Shown here in pieces: positions 6,047 through 13,201 of a stretch of DNA of 13,520 nucleotides; position 1 is the stretch's first letter, and each line of letters begins with the position of its first letter. The position numbers and the translations under genes were made by a program. The stretch comes from Fidelibacterota bacterium (GTDB lineage: Bacteria; Marinisomatota; Marinisomatia; Marinisomatales; UBA1611), in contig PBAR01000018.1 of the NCBI GenBank assembly GCA_002718285.1, positions 1 through 13,520 on the forward strand. Direction: 5' to 3'. The notes under the pieces are model-generated. The model saw nothing but the letters and a program-made list of their open reading frames with translations. It had not been told where the DNA came from and did not search any database.

Positions 6047-8270
6047 ATATTTTCAATCTGGAAATACTGCGCCTCTAGCTATTTTATTTACTTTAGTAAG
6101 TATGAGTTTTACTATCGCTTATTTAAAGAATACATTTAGTCAATCAGCCATGGAAAAATATCGTTATTCTGAATGGAAAGCGCTATATCTAGCAGAAGCA
6201 GGACTAAACGATGTCGGTGTTGTTATATTGCCCCAGATAACTGGTGACACTACTCTTTATTCAGAAGGAAAAAGCTATGGAAATGATGAAAATGGAAACC
6301 CGATTGGTAAGTATAAGAATATTACAGCCAGGACAGAATTGTTACCGAATACAACAAGAAAACAATATATCGCACAGTCCACAGGTGTAGCTGAATATGT
6401 TAGTACCAGCGGAAATGAAGTATCTGTTGAACGTACCGTATATACTTCTATGGTTCCTCAAGGTTTTGAAGAATTTATGTATTTTACAAATGAAGAGAAA
6501 CCTATAGGACCAGGGAATACTGGAACTGTGAATTTTGGATCGAGCGATCAACTTGAAGGAAAGGTGCATACCAATGGAGATATTGTATTTAGTAATTATG
6601 GATGCCCAGAATTTTCAGGGCAGGTCAATATTACCAATGAAGCAGTAGCTAATGGTGGAGGTATTGGTAGCTGGGGTGCGTGTGATGAGAGTGTTTTTGA
6701 AGAAGATATCGGCGGCGAAACAGTCACTATTTTAGATACAGTTGATGCAATTATTTTTCCGCCAGAAAATTCTGCTGATGTGACAAGAGCAAATGCAACC
6801 AGGGTTTTTGAAGCAGACGATATGATATTTAGAAATGGTAAGAAAGATACCATGGTTATGACAGAGATTCATTTTGTTCCTAATGGGTATTGGGTGGCCC
6901 AGTGGTGGTACAATATTCCTCCTGTTGGTAGCCCTCCTGCAGAATATAATTTTATTTGGGATGCAGAAAATATTGGACTAAATGTAAATACTTCAGCATT
7001 GCATACGGGACCAGAAAATTTATTCACTGAAGGATCTGGCTATATTCAGGATAACTTTATTGTGCTAAGTTCCTTAGATGCTAGTGGAAATAATGTCCAG
7101 GAAGAGATCATTGCACTTGTAGATGGAGGAGACAATATTCGTATTGAAAACTTTGATGGTTCAAAAACTATTCTTTTTCAAGCCACTGACGCATTGCCAC
7201 TTGGTGAAGACAGAATATTGGTTACCATTGATGGAGGAGAGATAACCTATATAGGGACGGGAAGTGTCGGTTTTTTGCATGATGAGAATGTAAAATTTAT
7301 TAACGCAAGCGCTCCTACAGGATTAGCAGAAAATATAGAATGGAATGAATTTCAATATTTTCATGATCATTTGGATAATGAAACTGAATATTGTGAAGCT
7401 GGCCGCATACAACATTTTGATTTTGAATACTGGAATATTGGAGGGGTGGCAGGATCAAACTGTGATCTTTTTTCATGTCCCGATATAATCTATAATAGTG
7501 ATTACATCTATATGCCCAGAACATTTTTTCCGAAGGGATCCAGCCCCCAGGTCCTATATGTCAAGGGTGGCCAGGTTTCAGTACGGGGTATAGTAGATGG
7601 ACAGTATACAATTGTAACAGATGATTTTACAGAATATAGGCGTCACGATGATCAGGATAAGATCGATCGGATCTGGGGGAATATATGGCTAATTGATGAT
7701 ATAGTTTATATTGATTCAAACGGCAATGGAGAAGTAATTCATCCCCAGGATGGCGGAACAAAAAATATACTTGGTTTAATAGCGGGAGGAAGCGTTATTA
7801 TTGCAAATACTAGGCCAAATGGAGCTCGAGGTCAGCAATATGGAACTGATATCACTTTGAATGCTTCAATACTTGCGATGAATGGTGGTTTTATATCTCA
7901 TTACTGGCAAAACACGCTGCAGGGCTATCATGACTGGAATGATGGTTTGGCTTACGGAATTATTGCAGATGGTCGTGGAGGCCACAGAAATTACTACCGT
8001 TCTAATAGTGTAAATGGAATTTATACTGGTAATGATGATTATAGAGGATATGTGAATCTATGGGGATCTATTGTTCAATTTAAGCGGGGATATATGAAGA
8101 GGAACTACCCTGGTCCTTACAATGTTTCTCCTGGTATTGGGTATGATAAAAACTATCATTATGACTGGAATCTGAGGATGAGACCGCCTCCATATTTCCC
8201 TGATTTACAGAGTACCAACAATGCGGTGATCCTCAAAATAGCTTCTTATGGAGAAGTGGAGAATTTTTAA
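6036..8270 (+). CDS. Very large PilX/GspK-like minor pilin, candidate tip subunit
   Basis: A 744-residue protein. ATG 6036 is preferred over the in-frame GTG at 6027 because GGGGAG (6022-6027) lies 8 bases before it; the start overlaps the upstream gene by 11 bases. The N-terminus is pilin-like: basic residues, a Gly9, then a hydrophobic helix (about 12-30) and an amphipathic helix ending in WKALYLAEAGLND, the Ala-Glu-Ala signature of PilX N-terminal domains. There is no Glu at +5, as in GspK-type subunits. The exported part is mostly beta and rich in Asn, Gly and Asp; LEGKVHTNGDIVF (173-185) resembles a motif I associate with DUF4900-type and other large PilX-like proteins. Five cysteines occur in the head. 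PilX proteins are usually under 200 residues, so roughly 550 residues are extra. In T4P and T2SS a GspK-like subunit caps the tip, so this may be an adhesive or ligand-binding tip; that role is inferred. Confidence 0.75.
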   Translation: MKFRYFQSGNTAPLAILFTLVSMSFTIAYLKNTFSQSAMEKYRYSEWKALYLAEAGLNDVGVVILPQITGDTTLYSEGKSYGNDENGNPIGKYKNITARTELLPNTTRKQYIAQSTGVAEYVSTSGNEVSVERTVYTSMVPQGFEEFMYFTNEEKPIGPGNTGTVNFGSSDQLEGKVHTNGDIVFSNYGCPEFSGQVNITNEAVANGGGIGSWGACDESVFEEDIGGETVTILDTVDAIIFPPENSADVTRANATRVFEADDMIFRNGKKDTMVMTEIHFVPNGYWVAQWWYNIPPVGSPPAEYNFIWDAENIGLNVNTSALHTGPENLFTEGSGYIQDNFIVLSSLDASGNNVQEEIIALVDGGDNIRIENFDGSKTILFQATDALPLGEDRILVTIDGGEITYIGTGSVGFLHDENVKFINASAPTGLAENIEWNEFQYFHDHLDNETEYCEAGRIQHFDFEYWNIGGVAGSNCDLFSCPDIIYNSDYIYMPRTFFPKGSSPQVLYVKGGQVSVRGIVDGQYTIVTDDFTEYRRHDDQDKIDRIWGNIWLIDDIVYIDSNGNGEVIHPQDGGTKNILGLIAGGSVIIANTRPNGARGQQYGTDITLNASILAMNGGFISHYWQNTLQGYHDWNDGLAYGIIADGRGGHRNYYRSNSVNGIYTGNDDYRGYVNLWGSIVQFKRGYMKRNYPGPYNVSPGIGYDKNYHYDWNLRMRPPPYFPDLQSTNNAVILKIASYGEVENF

Positions 8271-8272
8271 TA

Positions 8273-8290
8273 ATGAGTATCAACTTATAA
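8273..8290 (+). other. Possible five-codon minicistron before pilM
   Basis: Two bases after the PilX-like stop (8268-8270) a short frame ATG-AGT-ATC-AAC-TTA-TAA encodes MSINL. GGAG (8258-8261) lies 11 bases before its ATG, while the pilM ATG has no ribosome site of its own. The minicistron stop overlaps the pilM start as TAATG (8288-8292). It could deliver ribosomes to pilM by reinitiation. A chance arrangement in AT-rich DNA is quite possible. Confidence 0.25.
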
Positions 8291-9345
8291 TGTATTTAGG
8301 TCTAGATATTGGCAGGCAATATGTAAAAATGGTATCTGTGGAAAAAACCAGAGAATCTTATAATATTTTGGATGCAGGAATACGTTTACTTCCTGAACAA
8401 AATACTAGCTATGACCCTGAAAAAATTGACCATACTCATTGTGTTATGGCCGTGAAAGAATTACTTCGTCAACAGGGATTAAATCCGAAGCGCGTAAAGA
8501 GTGTGATTAGCGGTATCAGTGGATCTTCTTCTAGTATTAAACAGATTACTACTATGGAAATGCCATCTGATGAATTGCAATCTTCCATGACATTTGAAGC
8601 TAGAAAACATATACCAATGGATGGTACTGATGCAGTAATTGATTATCAAATTTTCGGATCAAATAATAAGGAAATAGATAAAATAGATGTTGGATTGGTT
8701 GCATGTACAAAGGGGGTAATTAATAATCATATTAATCTTTTAAAGGAATGCGGGTTAAAGCCAGGTATTGTAGATGTAAACCCTGTAGCTCTCAGTAATG
8801 CGGTTACATTTGCGAAAGATATTCCAGAAGAAGGTCTTATTGTTATCGTTGATATTGGTGCTGTGTCATCCAGTCTGGTTGTATATGGAAAGGGAAAGGA
8901 ATTTTTTACTCGCGATCTTCCATTAGGAGGGCACCATTTTGTTAAAGAAACAGCTGTGAAAAATGAAATTAATTATATTGATGCTCAAGATCTTTTATTC
9001 AAGGATGGATTGTCATCTATTATAAATAACAATACTACAGAGAATATAGAGAATGTTAGAATTGCAGAACGTAATGTATATGATAATCTCGTAGAAGATA
9101 TTCGTAGATCTTTGCGATTCTATGCTAAGCAGACTGGCCAGAGTTTTTTTCTTAAAATATTTCTTACTGGTGGTGCTGCAATTACGCCTGGCTTGGTGGA
9201 TTTTACTTCAAGCAAATTAAATGTGGATACAGCCGTATTTGATCCATTTGAACTTTCGACTGGAAGTGCTTTTTCTATTGAGAATCCTAGTCAATATACT
9301 GTTGCATTGGGTCTTGGAATAAGGGGAGGAATGGAGCGTGACTAA
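8290..9345 (+). CDS. pilM: PilM, actin-like inner-membrane platform protein of the pilus
   Basis: A 351-residue cytoplasmic FtsA/actin-fold ATPase-like protein that binds the N-terminal tail of PilN. The chosen ATG gives MYLGLDIGRQYVKMV, where PilM proteins normally begin with the phosphate-1 motif (GLDIG, residues 4-8). An in-frame ATG at 8248 would add 14 non-conserved residues inside the preceding gene and has no ribosome site. EARKHIPM (103-110) matches the conserved helix EAxxyIP of PilM, VDIGAVSSSLVVY (187-199) is the phosphate-2 motif, and LTGGAA (292-297) the adenosine motif. Length is normal for PilM. The start overlaps a five-codon frame as TAATG. It leads the usual pilMNOPQ order, which strengthens the call. 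Confidence 0.92.
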   Translation: MYLGLDIGRQYVKMVSVEKTRESYNILDAGIRLLPEQNTSYDPEKIDHTHCVMAVKELLRQQGLNPKRVKSVISGISGSSSSIKQITTMEMPSDELQSSMTFEARKHIPMDGTDAVIDYQIFGSNNKEIDKIDVGLVACTKGVINNHINLLKECGLKPGIVDVNPVALSNAVTFAKDIPEEGLIVIVDIGAVSSSLVVYGKGKEFFTRDLPLGGHHFVKETAVKNEINYIDAQDLLFKDGLSSIINNNTTENIENVRIAERNVYDNLVEDIRRSLRFYAKQTGQSFFLKIFLTGGAAITPGLVDFTSSKLNVDTAVFDPFELSTGSAFSIENPSQYTVALGLGIRGGMERD

Positions 9346-9931
9346 AAGTTATATTGTTATCAACCTTAACAAGGCTGAAAGTGCAGAAACCAGATTGGAG
9401 AGAATACGTGAAAGAAGCCGCTGGTTTTTATTTTCAGTATTAATTATTGTCCTGCTAAGTGCAAATGGAAGAGTTTGGATGATAAATTCAGGTTACAATG
9501 CAATTATTGATCAGAAAAAATCTGAAATTTCCCGTTTGAAGAATGAAATCAAAAAGCTTCAGTCTCGTGGAAAAAATTTATCAAAAGAAGATATACTCAG
9601 CTTTGCTGAACTTGAGCAGAATCGGTTTTTATGGTCTAAAAACCTGGAAATGCTGGGGAGCATGACTCCAGATGATATGGCGATTACCGGTTTACGTTTC
9701 AAACGGCATAAGATGATAATTAATGGTATTGCCATCACTTTTGATGATAGGAAAGATTTTGAGATTATTGATGAGTATCTCCAGACCTTGAAATCCAATA
9801 AGAATTTTTCTGATAATTTTAGCAGAATAAAGCTGGAGGATTATGGCAGAATCAGTATTCGAGGTCAGGAAATAATTCGTTTTGAGTTTGTGGCGGCAGT
9901 AAAAAAGAAAACTGTTAGGAGATATTCATAA
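9338..9931 (+). CDS. pilN: PilN, inner-membrane alignment complex protein
   Basis: A 197-residue bitopic membrane protein. The short cytoplasmic N-terminus carries INLN (8-11) at the position of the PilM-binding INLLP motif of PilN, then an Arg/Glu-rich amphipathic segment, a membrane helix (about 29-49), a heptad-like coiled coil (about 55-80) and a ferredoxin-like alpha/beta domain (about 100-188) containing MAITGLRFKRHKMIINGIA. The start is GTG; AAGGGGAGGA (9321-9330), with its GGGGAGG core at 9323-9329, is the strongest Shine-Dalgarno in the window and sits 8 bases before it. The gene overlaps the end of pilM by 8 bases. Size, topology and position agree with PilN, which pairs with PilO through the coiled coils and transmits the cytoplasmic PilM state across the membrane. 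The INLN variant lacks the usual final Leu-Pro. Confidence 0.87.
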   Translation: MTKSYIVINLNKAESAETRLERIRERSRWFLFSVLIIVLLSANGRVWMINSGYNAIIDQKKSEISRLKNEIKKLQSRGKNLSKEDILSFAELEQNRFLWSKNLEMLGSMTPDDMAITGLRFKRHKMIINGIAITFDDRKDFEIIDEYLQTLKSNKNFSDNFSRIKLEDYGRISIRGQEIIRFEFVAAVKKKTVRRYS

Positions 9932-9939
9932 CTATTATT

Positions 9940-10515
9940 ATGGCTGAAAAAAGAAATATAGTTTTATTTAGTACTTTAATTATTTTGACGGTTTCGTACT
10001 GGACTGCAACAAAATTTCTCATTGGAGAAAAACCGTTGGAAATCTCCATTTTAGAGATTGAGCAAGAAGAGCTAAATGAGAACTTGATAAGTGCCCAGAT
10101 ATTAGCCAGCCAGTTGGATCGTGTGTTTACCTTGTTTCAAGAGAATCTAGCTCTCTCGCAAATGGATTCTCTGGCAGATGATGCCAGTCTCCCATTTTTA
10201 AAAAATTTGACTGATATGATGGATGAACTCGATATTGAGTTATTAAATATTAAACCAAAGGACAGGATTCGTGTAGGAGAATATTTTAAATCTCCCTATA
10301 TGCTAACCTTAAAATGCACTTTTGAAGAATTTGGGAAATTCCTTGCCGAAATTGAGAGATCTCCAAGATTAATTACAATTGATGAATATGAAGTAAAAAA
10401 TGGTGTTGAACGTATAAGGTCGAATGCCAGTGAGAATGATCTGATGTTGCAAGAATTTGTGATGAATCTTTCAACTATTACCCTTGTTAAATCAAAGTCA
10501 AAAGTATCTTCATGA
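9940..10515 (+). CDS. pilO: PilO, inner-membrane alignment complex protein
   Basis: A 191-residue bitopic protein with the PilO plan: short basic cytoplasmic N-terminus, one membrane helix (about 8-25), a periplasmic coiled coil (about 37-70) and a C-terminal ferredoxin-like domain. LPFLKNLTDMMDELDIELLN is the conserved-type helix preceding the beta strands, and FKSPYMLTLKCTFEEFGKFL followed by SPRLITIDEYEV matches PilO in style (YxxLpvxlxxxGxYxxlxxFlxxlexxpRivxixxxxi). It starts 8 bases after pilN; the nearest purine-rich site, TAGGAGA (9916-9922), is too far (17 bases) to be ideal. Its TGA stop overlaps the next start as ATGA (10512-10515). It forms a heterodimer with PilN in the periplasm and binds the PilP-like partner. 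Confidence 0.85.
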   Translation: MAEKRNIVLFSTLIILTVSYWTATKFLIGEKPLEISILEIEQEELNENLISAQILASQLDRVFTLFQENLALSQMDSLADDASLPFLKNLTDMMDELDIELLNIKPKDRIRVGEYFKSPYMLTLKCTFEEFGKFLAEIERSPRLITIDEYEVKNGVERIRSNASENDLMLQEFVMNLSTITLVKSKSKVSS

Positions 10516-11807
10516 GTGACCGTTCTCAAACAATCTGGAATCTTATTGTTGGTTTTTCTGTGGTATCTATTATTGCTGCAGGTTTTAAACTCTTTCCTAT
10601 GAATGAAAAATATGATAGAATAAAGGAGCGCTCTTCAAATCTGCAGTTTGGAACAGACGAAGAGCTTGAAAATGTTATAGCATTTTTAGAGGAGCGATTG
10701 GAGCAGCGAAATAGTTATCAGTTCCTAATAAATAAAGAACCTATGGTGCTTACAAATGTATTATCTATAGATGGAAGCGGCCGTAGGTTTAGGAGAAATA
10801 AAAGTTCCATTCGTGTTGCTCTTATCTATCAGCGGGAAACTAATTTTCAAGCACAGATCGATTATCGGGGGAAAGTATTTGGAGTCACTTCTGGTGAATT
10901 TATCGAAAATATTGGAGAGATTTTATCAATTGATAAAAATCAAGTTATTATAAAAAATGAAAACAAGATAATGTCATACCCTGCACCAGGATTAGATGAT
11001 GGTATTCCAAAAGAATTATCAAATTATATTGCTACAAAGAATACTGTTTTATCAAACCAAAGCTTCCAAAAAAATTCTGATTCTATCCAAGAAATAATAA
11101 AAACAAAGAAAGTGAATCAGCAAAATAATATTCAATATAATGAATCTGTTTCAAAATCTTCTCTTGGAAGTGATGCTAATTCTAAAAAAACCATTGAATC
11201 TAATTCGAATGTTGCTCCAAAAAAATCATTGGTGGAAAGTATGTTTAATGTAGCTATTGCAAAAAAGAATGATCAAAGCCCTAATAAAAGCAAACCCTTA
11301 TTTATAAATAATTCTAATGTACCAATCACGACAGTGAAAACAGTAAAAAAGCCTGCAGTTGATTATGGTGTATCTGCTTTATCTCCACCCTCCGTACAGC
11401 GTGATAGAATTGTTGTAAGTACAAAAAAAGTTAAAAAACGTAGCAAACAATTGAATGAAAAACAAAAAAGTAAGTCCGCATATAGACCAAATACTAACTC
11501 TGTTATTGCTAATAAGAATGTATTAAAAACAAAAATAAAGACTACGAAAGTGGTTGAAAAATATCCAACTTGGAAGCATGAACTACAGGTACTATTGGGA
11601 CTTCCTAAACCTGCCGTCAATGGAAACCCAGGTCTTATGAGTTTTAATGAATTAAAGGTTATTATGAAATCGGAAAATAGCATTGATAACTCAATTTTTC
11701 AGGATAATTATAAGAATGTTGGCTATGATAAGTTTCAAGAGTATCTAAATGAAAATGGTGAAAATATTATTGTTATGCTTCGAAGTAAAAAAAAATCATC
11801 TCTATGA
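10512..11807 (+). CDS. PilP/GspC-like bridging protein with long basic linker and unassigned C-terminal domain
   Basis: A 431-residue protein occupying the pilP slot. It has no lipobox; an N-terminal membrane helix (about 9-29) anchors it, unlike lipoprotein PilP but like GspC. A short charged helix (47-66) precedes a small beta domain (about 77-160) with VALIYQRETNFQAQIDYRGK and VFGVTSGEFIENIGEILSI, which fits the PilP / GspC homology-region fold of short beta strands with a Gly-containing turn; this match is by pattern and position. Residues 161-350 are low complexity, rich in Asn, Lys, Ser and Gln with basic clusters such as KKVKKRSKQ, probably disordered. Residues 351-431 regain order (YPTWKHELQVLLGLPKP, then a helical segment and ENIIVML) but I do not recognise the fold. 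PilP is normally about 170 residues, so over half this protein is extra. The ATGA overlap couples it to pilO. Confidence 0.65.
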   Translation: MSDRSQTIWNLIVGFSVVSIIAAGFKLFPMNEKYDRIKERSSNLQFGTDEELENVIAFLEERLEQRNSYQFLINKEPMVLTNVLSIDGSGRRFRRNKSSIRVALIYQRETNFQAQIDYRGKVFGVTSGEFIENIGEILSIDKNQVIIKNENKIMSYPAPGLDDGIPKELSNYIATKNTVLSNQSFQKNSDSIQEIIKTKKVNQQNNIQYNESVSKSSLGSDANSKKTIESNSNVAPKKSLVESMFNVAIAKKNDQSPNKSKPLFINNSNVPITTVKTVKKPAVDYGVSALSPPSVQRDRIVVSTKKVKKRSKQLNEKQKSKSAYRPNTNSVIANKNVLKTKIKTTKVVEKYPTWKHELQVLLGLPKPAVNGNPGLMSFNELKVIMKSENSIDNSIFQDNYKNVGYDKFQEYLNENGENIIVMLRSKKKSSL

Positions 11808-11828
11808 TAATTATGTGGGGAAAAAATA

Positions 11829-13199
11829 ATGTCTAAATGTAAATTTTTCATCTTATTATTATTATGTTCACCTCTTATTTCACAGATGGGTGCTAATAAG
11901 GAAGACTCTGATGAAGTATTAATCACACTTCACGCTGAAGATGCCTTTTTACCTGGAATTCTATCTATTTTAGCAAAAGAGAGCGGCTATAATATTGTAA
12001 CTGATCCTAATGTTAACCAGCAAGATAAAATTTCTATACACCTAGATAATGTACCAATTGAGCAGGCTATCAATCTTGTCGTTCGAGCGGTAGGATTGAG
12101 TTATGAAATAGTTGGCAACTCTTTTTTGATAGCCGATCCAAAAAAGTTGAAAGAAGAAGTTGGGGTTAAATCTTACGTGATTACATTAAAATATGCTTCG
12201 GCTGAAGATGTTAAGATGATCTTACAAGATATCTCTGACCAGATTCAGGTTGATATATCTGGGAATAGACTACTTGTAAATGCTTCTCCAAAAAAAATTG
12301 CTGAAATTATCGAAGTTGTAGAAGAGATTGATGTGCCTGCTATTCAGATTATGCTGGAAACGAGGCTTATTGAGGTCGCGGCAGATTCAGAAGAACAATT
12401 GGGAATTGATTGGTCACGTTTATCAAAATATAGTACTATTCTGGCTGAAACAGGAGAAGAACTGACATCTGGTGGTGGTTCTGTGATTCCAGATGATCAA
12501 ACTCTTGGAGAAATACCTGCGACTATGGGATTTAATAGGCTTAGTAATAAAAAAGATAAGACGAGGCTATATCCTAGATTCTTTAGCAGACAGTTGACTG
12601 CATTCGACCTTACTCTTGATCTTCTTTTGAAAGATAACAAAGCTGAGGTTTTAGCTAATTCACGTTTGACTACCATAAATGGAAGAGAAGCAAGTATTAA
12701 ATTAGTAGATATTGTGCCATATATTCTCAGTTCTGGAGGTGTTGGCGGACAGGTGCAGGTCCAGCGAGAAGAAGTGGGTATAAAATTGAATATTCTTCCA
12801 TCCGTTAATACGGATGGATTTATTACAGTGAAGGTTGAACCAGAAGTGTCAACTTTTTTTGAATTCATAGGACCCAATAATAACATTCCTCGCGTAAAAA
12901 GTAGGACATCATCCACAACAATTAGGGTTAAAGATGGAGAATCAATTATAATAGGTGGTCTTTTAAGTAATGATAAAAAAAGAACCGTCTACAAGTTTCC
13001 ACTTCTTCATAAGATTCCATATTTCGGAGATAAAATATTTACAAGTAATAATGTTGTAGAACGGAAGACTGATTTAATTGTACAGATCACTCCGAAAATT
13101 GTTGTAGATGCCTATACAGGTATTACAAAAACAAACGATATGATTCGTTATGAAAAGAATGTAATGGATCCTAAGCCAACATCCCAACTAGGAGAGTAA
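11829..13199 (+). CDS. pilQ: PilQ-type outer-membrane secretin, short form
   Basis: A 456-residue secretin, the gated outer-membrane channel through which the pilus passes. A Sec signal peptide (about 1-20) is followed by an STN/N0 domain (about 29-102, FLPGILSILAKESGYNIV) and one N1-type KH domain (about 115-168, YVITLKYASAEDVKMIL). The secretin core runs from about 172 to 425, with the gate/beta-barrel region VLANSRLTTINGREASI (274-290) and the signature IRVKDGESIIIGGLL to KFPLLHKIPYFGDKIF and DLIVQITPKIV (365-425). GGGG (11817-11820) lies 8 bases before ATG. PilQ proteins of Proteobacteria are usually about 700 residues with peptidoglycan-binding AMIN domains; none is seen here. The pilQ name rests on its position after pilMNO; the core alone does not distinguish it from GspD. 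Confidence 0.9.
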   Translation: MSKCKFFILLLLCSPLISQMGANKEDSDEVLITLHAEDAFLPGILSILAKESGYNIVTDPNVNQQDKISIHLDNVPIEQAINLVVRAVGLSYEIVGNSFLIADPKKLKEEVGVKSYVITLKYASAEDVKMILQDISDQIQVDISGNRLLVNASPKKIAEIIEVVEEIDVPAIQIMLETRLIEVAADSEEQLGIDWSRLSKYSTILAETGEELTSGGGSVIPDDQTLGEIPATMGFNRLSNKKDKTRLYPRFFSRQLTAFDLTLDLLLKDNKAEVLANSRLTTINGREASIKLVDIVPYILSSGGVGGQVQVQREEVGIKLNILPSVNTDGFITVKVEPEVSTFFEFIGPNNNIPRVKSRTSSTTIRVKDGESIIIGGLLSNDKKRTVYKFPLLHKIPYFGDKIFTSNNVVERKTDLIVQITPKIVVDAYTGITKTNDMIRYEKNVMDPKPTSQLGE

Positions 13200-13201
13200 T
13201 C

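Noticed and set aside
8248..8289. ATG at 8248 as the start of pilM
   Set aside because: It adds 14 residues absent from the normal PilM N-terminus, overlaps the PilX-like coding region and lacks a ribosome site.
11363..11683. 106-codon minus-strand frame with a hydrophobic Phe/Leu-rich product
   Set aside because: Antisense to the Lys/Asn-rich linker of the PilP-like gene; AAA/AAG/AAT codons read as Phe and Leu on the other strand, which explains the apparent membrane character.
11865..11867. Lipobox cysteine in the secretin signal peptide (LLLLC)
   Set aside because: Cys13 is in the hydrophobic core, without a small residue at -1, and lies before the likely signal peptidase I site near residue 20.
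12497..12916. 139-codon open frame on the minus strand inside the secretin gene
   Set aside because: It lies fully antisense to a strongly conserved secretin core; its translation is Ser/Arg/Pro-rich with no recognisable domain. Treated as a shadow.
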